Positions 44,164 through 56,500 of a stretch of 64,000 nt of DNA are shown piece after piece. Source of the stretch: Thamnaconus septentrionalis (taxonomy: Eukaryota > Chordata > Actinopteri > Tetraodontiformes > Monacanthidae); assembly GCA_009823395.1 (NCBI GenBank), contig CM020501.1, positions 24,531,861 to 24,595,860 of the forward strand, written 5' to 3'. How positions within the stretch are numbered: the first letter of the stretch is position 1; every line of letters begins with the position of its first letter. The notes below the pieces were generated by a model. It saw only the letters and a program-made list of their open reading frames with translations. It was not told the origin of the DNA and did not search any database. The position numbers and the translations under genes are program-made.

Positions 44164-45243
44164 AATAATAATAATAATAATAATAATATTAATAATAAGA
44201 AGAAGAAGAAGAAGAAGAGTAAGAATAATAATAAGAAGATTGTATAAAATGCTGTATTTGACAACTGGATGTGATAAGAAAATAATCAGATTAATTTGTA
44301 GACATTACTTTCATATAAATCCAGAGTCTGTCAAAATTCTAAGATGTCTGAATTCATTTGGTATCTATAATATTTACACACGTATTCCTCTTCCTGAGGT
44401 GTGTGGCAATTTTTGGGTGACTTCATATTTGCAACTTGTCTGGAAATAGATTTTATAATTCAAAAAATATAACATCAGGCACACATATTTTATTAATGCC
44501 AGTCATATTGCAAGTCCTCCTGAACCCGTGTCCCATCTAATCAAACTCTGGGCAGAAGACTTTCACCAGAGTGAGTAAATATTTGCTGTGAGTCAGACAG
44601 AAGTTAAATCATTAGCGGTGAGTGATTGAAATTCGTAGTAAAATGTGTTTTCAAAAAACAAAACAGCTTGTTCACTGGTTTTATTACGTGCTCCCTGTGT
44701 TTGTGCTCCTCCTTTTGAAGGTGTGAACCCGTGGTGGCGGCGGCATGGAAAGCGACGCGTATGAAATCTCATCATTAATTTGACCTTTGACCTGGACTGG
44801 CATTCATTTGCACAGCTGACATCTTTCTGTGCAGTTGAGGAACAAAAGTCCGTGCGGTCAGTGTCCATCTGGAGATGTCCATCAGTAAAATAAATAAAAC
44901 ATTCATTCTCAAATTATAAAACGCATACATTTTTTCTACCTTTAAGTAAAATAAATCAACCTAATAAAACAAACACAACGGCATGACGGCAAAAGCACAC
45001 AAGTCGGACTCAGTTGTCCTTCGTGGTGGTGCAGACTGACTCAAGGTAAACAAGCCGAGGATTCTCATCGTAGCGCTTTATACTTTGATCCCTGTGTTCG
45101 ACCCCCAACAACCCCGCCAGCAAATATGCCCGCACACACAGACACTGTGTGCACACTGAGTTAGACACTCTCAGGCAGAAGAAGAGCAACCACTGTGGAC
45201 TCTGCTGGATCCGGTTCTGAGGTTTTGCTCCAAGTTCTGGATC

Positions 45244-46820
45244 ATGGTGGTCCCGACATCCAAAGCGACGGTTCTTCTGCTGCTGTTCATCCTGCACGGC
45301 TGCCTGGCCAATCACGGTACCTCACACAACACCGCACGTAAATACACCCTGTGCTCTGGATGCATTGGGATAACAGTACATGGAGAAGTGCTGGTGTGGT
45401 TTGGAAGAATTAGAATAATCTGGCTTTAAAAAGTGCATTTCAGGGGTGTTTCCCACCCGCAGTGACTAAATTACAAATTTTGTTAAACAATACAAGGGCT
45501 CAGGAGGAAACAACATTATTTCCCACGTTGACCTATTATTTTCTTTAAATAAAAAGGGTTTTTAAGTTGAAGCTACATGTCACAGTACTTGGCAGGCTTG
45601 TTTGAAGTTATGTGTATGTACTTTCAATATTAATGTTACTGCAGAACAGCAAGTGAAAGTAACTTCATCTCTCTCTCTCCGTCTTCGTACACTTTTAATT
45701 TAACATAGCATTCAAGGATGTCTGCTGTATTTGCACGACACGCAGAGACCAGTTTATGGGGAAGGGCACTGAAGCTAAAACGTATATATCCTCCCTATTT
45801 TAACCTCTCACATACAAAGGCTGCAATGTTTTTACGTTCAGAGGGTAACGATGGAACAGTGGAGTTTGTCTGGCTCGGTGTTAATCGTGTCTCTTTTTAA
45901 TGTCCGTCTGCAGTTTTCCTCCACAGCCAGCTGGCCTCGCAGGTGTTGGTCAGAAACCGACGCGCCAACCAGTTGTTTGAGGAGTTAAAACCAGGTAATG
46001 CATCTTCTTGACTAGAGTCAGAGTCTGAATTTGTGTGGATCCATCTTGAGAAACTCCAATGATGAATTAGCCAACCAGATTGGTCAGTCCCAGGTGGGAC
46101 TGACCAATCTGGTGACCAATGAGAAGCCTCAAACTGTGACCAACTAACTTTAATGCTGGAGAAGAAACCTGATTGGTCCATAGTGAAAGTGAACGAGACA
46201 GACACTTCAGTCACTCTGCGATTTACCAACAGCAGCATTTTTAAAAACTTTGATCTTTTTCAAATAAAAATGTATTCTTCTTGTGTTTGTTTGCTGTTGT
46301 GTTTTAACCAGGGAACCTGGACAGAGAGTGCATTGAAGAAATCTGCGACCACGAAGAGGCCAGGGAGGTTTTCGAGCAGGACGTTAAAACGGTACAACTC
46401 ATGGACGTCTTAGTCAGATTCCATATGTGTGATCAGACTGAAATGTTTCAAGATCTAACCTGCCTTTTGTCTGCTTTGCAAAACTGTCAGGAGACCTTCT
46501 GGACGACGTACCTGGGTGAGTCCCAAAATTTCAAGTTTTGTTTGATTTTTTTTTTCTTTTTGCACAGCAACAGTTTATTTAGACGAAGGCTGAGTAAACA
46601 TGAACAAAGTTCACAACATAACCCAAATACAGACAGACAGACAGACAGACATAGGCCTTTCTAAATGCTGATGGCTTTGTCCCACAGACTGTAAAGGAAA
46701 TCAGCTACCAAGAACTCAAGACAACATCAACACTGTCAGAAACTGCATAGAAGGTGAGCACCAACACTGTGGAAGCAACAAAAAAATGATACTACAATAC
46801 ATCTGACAGTCAATGTGACC

Positions 46821-46852
<32 letters not shown>

Positions 46853-48603
46853 CCAGGCCAGTGTGTATCTGGTACAGGAGTGAATTATGTGGGAAATGTA
46901 AACGTCACTGTGTCAGGGAAACAGTGTCAAAGATGGAGCAGCAACTTCCCACATCCCATAATAAGGTACAGCGGGTTTACGTCTCTCGGCACAAATACCT
47001 GATATGCCGACAAATGCATCAATGTAGTAGTTTGCCTCTGCACCTGCCCTACCTGTTCTACCCCACTGCAGGGAGTTCAACTCCTCCGAGCCGAACAGCA
47101 TCCTGCAGGAGAATTTCTGTCGGAATCCGGACAACAATCCAGAGGGTCCGTGGTGTTTCACCAGAGACCCCACGGTCCAAAAGCAGGCTTGCAAAGTCCC
47201 TATTTGTGGTAATGTCACAGTGGCGACCAAGAAAACAGACAAACATTGTCTTCGGTAATCCTCACACTGCGTGTCTGCGCTCTCTCAAGGTGAGGTATTT
47301 GTGCCGACCACCGTCGCCCCCGAGACTGTCAAATCTAGCGCATGTTTGCCCCACAACGGCCTGGACTACACCGGCGACCTCAGTGTGACCATAGGAGGCC
47401 ACGTGTGTCTGCCGTGGTCATCGCCCGTGGTGCAGACTCTCAGCAAAGACAAGGAGTTCATCCCAGAAATCACTCTGACCACAAACAAGTGCCGTAACCC
47501 CGACAATGATCCCGAGGGCCCCTGGTGCTACGTGGCGGACGCCGGGAATGTGACCATCGACTACTGTGACCTGGACATCTGCGGTGAGTAGCATCAGTTG
47601 GGAAAGAAACGAGGTCTGGCAGCAACATCACGGAGGAGATGAGTCAAGCCTTGCTGTCCCCACTCAGACGACTCGCTGTTTGAAGACGACTTGTTGAGCC
47701 AGACTACACAAGCCATGGAACGCTCCGTACTGGGGCCCCAGAAAAAACTATTTTTTAAGCCGCGCAGCTTTGGAAATGGCGAGAGCGGTGAGTTGTCGAA
47801 CCTCACATTCACCTTATTTACTTCAGTAACAACACCAGTTTGGATTCCCCAGTAGTGACTGCGTATGTCTGCGAGTGCAATTTGGGCTACTTTTTGGAAT
47901 TTCAAAATTATGACCAATTTGAAGAAATCAATTAGGGCTACTTTCTGGAGTAACTCAAATTGAGTGTACTTTTGGTTTGTGCCAATGTGGTTCAAGACGA
48001 GGTTGGTGCATTACATTTTTTGTTGTTGTTGTTATTTTTGTCCTGTCAGAGATCCATTCAAAAGTGTCTCTTGATCAAACTGGAGCTAGACATAGACAAT
48101 AGACAATAGAAGATGAACAAGGCACTTTTAAACACTCCGAATCCACTCTCAAGCTCTCCCCCCCCCCTCTTCCCCCCCCAACTTCCTCGCTTGACTCCCA
48201 TTGCAGTTTGCGGACAGCGCCCCCTGTTTGAAAATATGAACAGAAAGGACCAGAACGAGCAAGAGCTGTTGGCGTCGTACCGGGAACAGCGCATTGTCGG
48301 CGGCGATGAAGCAGAGGTGGCCTCGGCGCCATGGTAACCACAACCGCAATGAGCCGTCACTTCCCGCAGCTGCTGCACCGGGAACTAACACTGCGTCGCC
48401 TTCCAGGCAGGTGATGCTGTTCAAGCGGAACCCCCAGGAGCTGCTGTGTGGAGCCAGTTTGATCAGCGACCAATGGGTCCTCACCGCAGCTCACTGCATC
48501 CTCTACCCGCCCTGGGACAAGAACTTCACAACCGACGACATCCTGGTCCGCATTGGGAAACACTCTCGCACTGAGTAAGACTCCCACCCTCCAACCCCCA
48601 AAG

Positions 48604-48689
<86 letters not shown>

Positions 48690-50456
48690 TCGAACATGGG
48701 GGGGCAAACTTTTTGGCTGGTGGGGCCACAATGGGTTCTGAAATGTGCCAGAGGGGTGTAGCGGAGCAGCAGCAGATGGATGAAGAGTTTTGGTGAGCCA
48801 CCTCATAGGAGGAAAAAATCTATCATGGGATCTGTAAAAACCATGTTGCTTTAATGTCCATTGAAGTTGAACCAAAGCAAAGTTGCAACAAAATCAGTGT
48901 TTTTGAAGACCCACGGTATTTAGCTCTTTATTGAAATGAATCTGAAAACATGGAGGAAATACACCTATTTTTTGACTGGCTGACTATTAATATAATTTTT
49001 CAAGTTCGGATAAAAAAATGCTTAACTGGCTACATCTGGCCCCCGGGCCGTAGTTTGCCCATGCCTGGTGTAGAAGGATATTTCATCTCGGCCGGCAACA
49101 TGAGGGTTTGTTTTTGAATTTTTCAGGTTTGAACGTACCATCGAGAAGATCGTGGCCATCGATAAAATCATTGTGCACCCCAAATATAACTGGAAGGAAA
49201 ATCTAAACCGTGACATCGCCCTGCTGCACTTGAGACGACCGGTGCTTTTGAGTGACCGGATTCACCCTATATGCCTTCCCACCAAGAAAGTCGTCCGACT
49301 GTAAGTAGCAGTTTCTTCTACTTCTTCTTTTGGATCTTGAAAGAACTCTTTTCGCTCAAAGAATTATTATTATTCTTTTATATACCTTGAACAGGCTGAT
49401 GAATGAGGGCTTTAAGGGGCGAGTGACTGGCTGGGGGAACCTGGCGGAGACCTATAACTCCAGAGGAAGGTCTTTGCCCGATACCCTCCAGCAAATCCAC
49501 CTGCCGATCGTGGACCAGGAAATCTGCAAAAGCTCCACCTCAATCAGGATCACCAACAACATGTTCTGTGCCGGTAATGACTCGTTTGAACAGCATTGAG
49601 CTGCATCAAACAAACAACTTCCCGATGAATCCTGATTAATTCCGGATTAATCACCACAATAATGTTTTGTCACCAAAATGAAGAGCAAACTGACCCAAAG
49701 GTGTCAAATTCCTCCTGATTGTTAGGAGGAAGCCTATAATAACCTCTATATTCATATCCATATTTCATGGATGCAAGCCATGACAGTCTACATAACAACA
49801 CATACACACGCACACAAGCTCAGCTTGGCAAAAAAAATTGTGAATAATATTTTTTTTTAAATTGAATATTAGACAGGGTGACCTTAACTTAACCTTAAAG
49901 ACATTTTGGTGACCATTAGTGACAATAATATAGAGATTCTTTTTTAGCTTTTTCAGAAAATAGACACCCTTAAACTTTCCTTTGCGGCTTTCAGGGCATC
50001 TCATGGGTTATTTATGTCTTTTGCACACTGATTATAATATACACAGTCCTATCACTTCAGGCATGTGTGTCTGAGCCTCATAAAATGTGCTTTAAGTTAA
50101 GAGGAGGCTGTTCTCTGCTTTGGGAAGTCAAAGAAGTGTACGTGGACATATTGCAGGATATCGGCCAGAGGACAACCAACGTGGAGACTCCTGTGAGGGA
50201 GACAGCGGCGGACCTTTCGTGATGAAGGTGAGTGAAGGGAACTCCGGGAGCTCAGGGTTCGGGTCTTACTCCTCTTTTATTAAAAATCTTTGTTTCGGCA
50301 CAGAATCCGGAGGAGAACCGCTGGTACCAGATTGGCATCGTGTCGTGGGGCGAAGGGTGCGACCGTGACGGCAAGTACGGCTTCTACACGCACCTGTACA
50401 GGATGGGCAAGTGGATGAGGAAAACGATTGAAGAGAATGGGAATGACAACGCATAG
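45244..50456 (+). CDS. f2: Prothrombin (coagulation factor II)
   Basis: Secreted vitamin K-dependent zymogen of thrombin. Coding exons: 45244-45316, 45914-45994, 46312-46391, 46491-46515, 46688-46753, 46857-46965, 47072-47208, 47290-47583, 47668-47787, 48207-48333, 48407-48574, 49127-49300, 49395-49573, 50157-50227, 50304-50456. All junctions are in phase: 618 aa (human 622). A signal peptide ([12 protein letters not shown]) and propeptide ending RNRR give a mature start at Ala42. The Gla domain follows (about 42-88), then kringle 1 (about 110-188), kringle 2 (about 200-290), and a trypsin domain starting IVGG at 358. The triad is His400 (TAAHC), Asp456 (RDIALL) and Ser561 (GDSGGP). The [10 protein letters not shown] segment keeps the Tyr typical of sodium-activated thrombins. 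Expected in liver. Odd points: an extra intron in the Gla exon, Asp at Gla position 14, and activation site REQR|IVGG. Confidence 0.97.
48607..48680. repeat. (GT)n microsatellite
   Basis: About 37 GT units in a prothrombin intron, 33 bp after the exon 11 donor. Confidence 0.96.
48695..49068. mobile_element. hAT-like element, GGGCAAACT family, copy 6
   Basis: It lies in a prothrombin intron directly after a (GT)n run. It starts near GGGGCAAACTTTTTGGC and ends GCCGTAGTTTGCCCATGCC. Confidence 0.8.
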
Positions 50457-50485
50457 TCATTGTGCCAGTGGATCGACGGCGTGCC

Positions 50486-50491
50486 AATAAA
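50486..50491 (+). terminator. F2 polyadenylation signal
   Basis: AATAAA lies 30 bp past the F2 stop codon, followed by a second candidate at about 50530. The 3' UTR would be very short. The zinc-finger gene converges from the other side, ending 0.6 kb away. Confidence 0.6.
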
Positions 50492-50499
50492 GCTTGTTC

Positions 50500-51096
50500 A
50501 CAACCCCCCGGAGGATGTCGGTGATTCAATAAATAAAGAGCCAAGAGTGTAAAACACTGCAGATTTATGTGCACACATACAAAATCTCATTGGCAACACA
50601 TTGAAAAGAACATAAAAATAATACTACATTTTACATATATACACTTTTCTTTTACATTAGTTGGAATCCTCTGCTGATAGGACACATGTAGAGACACATT
50701 CATTGTTCACTTATCGTTAAGTCACTGCTTTGCTTTGTGGGAAACATTGATTTCAGGACACACAAGGCGTTGTGAAAACCAAAGCAACACTAGCTCACCT
50801 CGGCTGGTACAAACTGAGAGTGCACTTCAATAAAAAAATAATTCTGAAATGTCCAAAAGAAGGTTGTAAGAAATTGTTTTTTAAAGGTTAGGAGTTAATA
50901 TCAAATGAAGCTTTGAATTCAGGGTAAAACTCATTAAAAACTTTGGTTGTACTTATGTTTTGGCCAGAAAATGTTGCTTTCATGTCAATCCTGACAAATA
51001 AATTAAACTGGAACACACTATTTTTTTGTTCTGAACGATGTCCTGTGAGTCATCAACAGCAGCAGGAGCAGCAGCAGCAAACCAAATCCAAACTCG
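50500..51096. other. Convergent 3' ends of F2 and the zinc-finger gene
   Basis: A/T-rich sequence with no coding frame of note. It presumably holds the 3' UTR of the minus-strand gene; no clear AATAAA on the minus strand was picked. Confidence 0.4.
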
Positions 51097-52808
51097 TCAG
51101 ACCTGGTCCTGGTCCTGGGCTGTCCTGTGGGACTGCAGGTGTCTGTTCAGGTGTGTCTTGCGCGTGTAGCTCTTGGGACAGTGGACGCAGGCGTGCGGCC
51201 GGACGCTGCTGTGGGAGAGCATGTGCTTCTTCAGGTCGAACTTCCGGCGCAAGCATTTGCCGCATTCCGGACAGGAGAAGGGCTTCTCTCCTGCAGTGCG
51301 ACCAAACACATGTTGACAGTTCAGCAATGCAAAGAAACACAAAGAAATCATGGATTTAAAGGTCCAGTGTGTAAAATTTGGCCTGATTTATGATGTTTAT
51401 ATTGGTAAAAGATAAATACACTGCTTGTAAATATATTAATAAAAAGTGTATACAAACAGTCCAAAAAAATAATTTGGGTTTCCTACCCTAACAGTTGGGT
51501 ACACTTAACATATTAACATATATATTTGTATATATTTTTTATTTCTTCCTAATTCATTCGTTTTAATTCTTCTATTTGCACTACTTGCACATTCAAATTT
51601 CCTCAATGTGGGATGAATAAAGGCGTTCTTATTATTATTATTTATATATAAGAATATACTGTACATGAAGACCAGGCTCTTGCTCCCAGTTAGCCGGCAT
51701 TTTGCACCGCCATATTTCTAAGGAAGCCTGGTGTGGACAATCCGGCTCTCCTGACAGCGCGTTTCGTATTTAGGGTGAACGCTCACGTCCTCAATTAAAC
51801 CAACGAAGAAGAAGGTGGACAAGGTATCCAGGTTTGTGTGTAGCTCACTGGCAAACTCGGGAAGAGGGAGAGTGAACGAACGAGCGCTGCAATCCAACAT
51901 CTGACCATTAGATGGCAGAATTCGACACAGTGTACCTTGAACCTCTTGCTTGTTTATAACACACGCTAATCAGAAATACGACATTGGAAAATGTGTTTTG
52001 AGCCCTTAGAAGACCAGAAGCATTACTTTCAGCAGCCAATGGGGGGCGGGGCAGCGCGGTCTCTCACCCGTGTGTATCCTGCGATGCTCAGTCAGGTGAC
52101 AGGAAATGGAGAAGGCCTTGCCGCAGTCCTGGCACACGTACGGCCGCTCGCCCGTGTGGGTCCTCATGTGCTTCTGCAGGTCGCCGCCCGACGGCCAGCC
52201 CTTGCCGCACACGTGGCACACGTACGGCCGCTCGCCCGTGTGCCGCCGCACGTGCACGTTGAGGCCGGCCAGCGCGGTGAAGTCCTTGGGGCAGTAGGGG
52301 CAGCGGTAGGGCCGCTCGCCCGTGTGCGTACGCAGGTGGCCCTCCAGGCCATCGCGGGTCTTGAAGCGCTTGCCGCACTGCGGGCACAGGAAGCGGCTCC
52401 CGCCGCCGCCATGGCCGGCGCGGTGCGACTGGAGGCCCGTCAGCGAGCCGAACGTCTTGGCGCACTGGTCGCAGCGATGCGAGCGGCAGGTGTGCGTGCG
52501 CTGGTGGATCCGCAGCTGCGTCACGCCTGGAAACCCATTGCGAACAAGCGACGTTCTGTCAGAGATGCTCGGCGGGCAGCGCGGTTAAAACTTAAACTAG
52601 GACTCAGACATGAGGTAGAGGACTGCATGAAGAAAGTAAAAACAAGAGTGTGCAATGTTTTTGGGCCACTCACCGGAGAAGGACTGCTCACAGTGGCGGC
52701 ACCGGTAGCTGGGCTCCGCCCCCTCCACGGAGTGAGTCTGCAGATGGCGCAGCAGTGGCGTCTGGGAGCTGAAGGTCTGATCGCACACTGTGCAGGTGAG
52801 GTGGGCAC

Positions 52809-52870
<62 letters not shown>

Positions 52871-53494
52871 TGGTGCTGCTGCTGGTGCTGCCGGCCAACA
52901 GGCTCCCTGTCCTGGTCCGAGGCCTTGCTGGCGAGTCCCCCACCGTCCATGTGCGTCTGCTTGTGGTTGGACAGGCTGGACAGGTAGCGGAACTCCCGGT
53001 CACAGCGGTCGCAGCGGTAGAAGGTGTGGGCGCGGTGGCTGCGCTGGTGCAGCCGCAGCTCCGCTTTGCTCTTGAAGACGTGGTCGCACTGGAAGCAGGT
53101 GTGCGACCGGAGGGGGCGGAGCTCCTCCGCACGGCTCTCCGCTGTGACCTGCACGCTCCTGGCGGCCGTCAGTCCCAGAGCACAGGACTTGTTGGAGTGC
53201 AGGTGACGGATCACCTGCAAACAGCAGCACAGGTGGGTTTCCATGGTAAAGAATTAGATTAATGTGCCACATGGAGGTGTAGAATAGAATAGAATAGAAT
53301 GGAATCCCTTTAGTAATATCCCACATTGGGGAAATTTGCATAATTACAGCGACAATATAGTGCAAAAAAAAGAAATTTAAGATTTATCAAGAAGAAATAA
53401 AGAAACACAATTAAATAAAAATAATAAGGAAAAAACAAAACAAGATATTTCCTTATCTTGATGGATAGTTGGACCTAATTTACACACAATCTAG

Positions 53495-53560
<66 letters not shown>

Positions 53561-56500
53561 GTGCGTAAAAAATAAAAAAAAATAAAAAAAAATTGCTCTC
53601 CATATATTTTTATCTATATATATCGAGAGAGAGAGAAATATATGAGAACCATTCTAAGGACAGGATAACCACAGAACCTTTATTGTACTGTGATTGAACA
53701 CTTTTAATAAGTGTTTCTGGGCAGTATGTTGAGCTTTTACCAATATAAAGATCATAAATCCTAATCACAAATCAAGTAAAATTTTACACACTGGACCTTT
53801 AACACACAACAGGTGGCAGGAAGCCCACTGACCTGAGAACGGTAAATGAAACACTTGCTACACTGAGGACACTTGTGCGCCACCCGCTGAGAATTATGGG
53901 AAATGCTGAACAGCGCGTTCGTGGTGACCACAGGGGAGGGCTGCTGTGATTGGTCGACTGTGGAAGAAAAGACAACAGGGAAGAAATGAAACTGGTGTGT
54001 TTGCGTTCAATACGTCCGTGGGTACGCGTGCATGTGTCTGCGTGCGTCACCTGTGTCTCTTGGGTTTTGTGATTGGTCCACAGAGTTTCCAGATGAGGTT
54101 TTAAAGCTGACAGGAAACAGGAAGTGTCAGAGGAGGTAAAATAGCCCACGCCTGTTGAGGAAAAGGAGGGAAAGTCTCACCCGTCTCCTTCCGAGACAAC
54201 CGGCTGCTCATTGGACGTCTCCGTGCCGACTGCTGACTCAGTTGGACCCACATCATCGTTGCCGCACACCTCCCCCCGATCGCCCTTGGACATCACCACC
54301 ACCTTCACCAGCTCCACCTCCAGCTGGGCGGGACTCGCTGCAGCCAGGGGAGCGTCTGATTGGACTTGGGGCTCGGCGTCGCTCAGCTGTGAGAAGAGAG
54401 GGTGGGACCAGGCGGAGAGGAGGACCTTCTCCGTCTCCTCGCCCACTGAGGAAAACAGACCCTCCATAAATAACAAATTCCTCTTTCAAACTCTTCCAAT
54501 CTCGACGACTCAGTAGTACCTGTGGCCATCACACGCCCCTTCAGACACCCTTGATTGGTCAGTAGCACTTTCAGCTCCTCCCTGTCAGCCTCCAGCAGGA
54601 AGTCCTCCACTCCTCCAGGGGCAGCAACAAGCAAGGAGGCAGCCTGGAAAACACAAGCATCGATCTAAATTGAGAGGTTGAATTACATTTATTAAAAACA
54701 GGCATAGTGCAGTGACTATACCAGGCGTGGGCAAACTATGGCGTTGGGGCCACGTGAGGCCCATTAAGCTTTTTAATCCGGCCCACCAAAATCGAAGAAA
54801 TTACATTAATAGCCAGTCAGTAATAAGATAGTATTTCCTCCATGTTTCAGGGTCATTTCAATAAAGAGCTAAATACTGTTCAGCTTTGGTTGCAACTTTG
54901 CTTTGGTTCATTTTCAATTGACATCATGGGATATGTTTTCTACATATCCCATGATAGATTTTCTCCACCTATAGGGTGGCTCACTAAAACACTCCATCCA
55001 TCTGCTGCTGCTCCCCCTCTGACACACTTTAGAACCCATTGTGGCCCCACCAGTCAGAAGGTCTCCCTCCCGCCCCCGCAGAATGTAAACTATCATTTAA
55101 AAGAGCAAATGATGTTCCCGTCAGCCCCAGCTGCTCTTGGGCTCACTGTTAGATACCTGCTTGAAGTCGGGCACAGGAAACAGCTGTTCAATCCTGGTCA
55201 GAAAGTCGCACACAAGAGACTGGAGGGCGGAGTCAAAGCTCTGGTTGAAGACCTCCTGAGGAGAAGATTAAGCTGGTCAGTATGCTGCACTCATTGGAGG
55301 AGAACGTTGAGAGAGAAAAAAAATCATCAGCCAGAACTTTGCAGCTATTTAAATACACGCATGGTTTGTTTGTGTGTGTGTGTGAGGAACCAGGTTTTCG
55401 TCGCAGAACAGACCTGCAGGAGGTGCCGTCGCTCTGCCGGACGCTCCGACAGCTTCCTAGTGATGCTCAACAAAGTGGAAAAACATCTGCCCACATCCTC
55501 ATCCACCTGTTGGTTGAGAGATTCACACACATTTGACAGTTCAACAATGGAGAACAAAAAGCACTGGAACGGGCAAGAATAACATTGCAAAGTTTTCATT
55601 TTGAACATCCTGCTGATGCAATCATCACGTGAGGTTTGAGCACACAGGCCCCATCACTTGGTATGAATACATTAATACCACCATATCTACTCCCACCTTG
55701 TTGGAATGAAGAATTCTCTCCAGGTGTGTGTGGATGGCCCGCGGCTCCGGGTTGGAGAGAGTCGCCTGGCATACAAACACATCAGGAACACTCACAATCA
55801 GACTGGGACTTGAAAAGTTGCAAAGTATCTTGCTTTATATCAGCGTACACAGTAAATTTATTCACTTACATTTCACTACAGGTGCAATAAAACACTAATT
55901 TATAAACACTTTTCAAACACTATTTTAAATAATTTCAATATATCTTTCATTTCTTAATTTTTGCATTCACTCTTCACACTATTTTCAATTTGTCTATTTC
56001 AAGCATGTGCAAACTACGACCCGGGGGTCATATGTGGCCCATTAAGCTTTTTAATCTGCCTGTCAAACTTGAAGAAATTATATTAATAGTGAGTAAGTAA
56101 CAAAACAGTTGTAGTTTATGCATTTTTTCAGTGTTTTCAGTCATTTCAATAAAGAGCTCAACACCATGGGCCTTCAAAGACACTGATTTGGTTGAAACTT
56201 TACTTAGGGTAATTTTCAATGGACATTAAAGCAACAGGCTTTCCACATACCCCATGATGTATATTGTTTCCTATGACATGGCTCACCAAAATACTCCATC
56301 CATCTGCTGCTGCTCCGCTACCCCCCTCTGTCACACTTTACAACCCATTGTGGCCGCACCACTCAAACAGTTTGCCCACCCCACCTCTGGTCATCTACTT
56401 GCACTGAATTTAATGCTGTAAATATGCAAATTACCGCCAAAGTGGGGGTAAATAAAGGCATTCTAATTCATCTTATTAAAGTTTTTAGTACTGCTGAAAG

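Larger units (their letters stand above)
43837..45243. other. FBXO3 - F2 intergenic region
   Basis: FBXO3 and F2 are divergently transcribed. The region contains the FBXO3 5' UTR (from 43837), an (AAT)n run at about 43955-44030 followed by a SINE 3' part (44035-44163), more AAT repeats and about 1 kb of A/T-rich DNA. The F2 promoter should lie just before 45244; no TATA box or hepatocyte factor site was assigned. Confidence 0.5.

Noticed and set aside
51991..53262. 423-codon open frame on the plus strand
   Set aside because: It is the reverse complement of the zinc-finger exons; its Ala/Arg/Leu-rich text and poly-Leu run come from the (CAG)n tract and finger linkers. No family is recognisable, while the minus strand has perfect C2H2 spacing.
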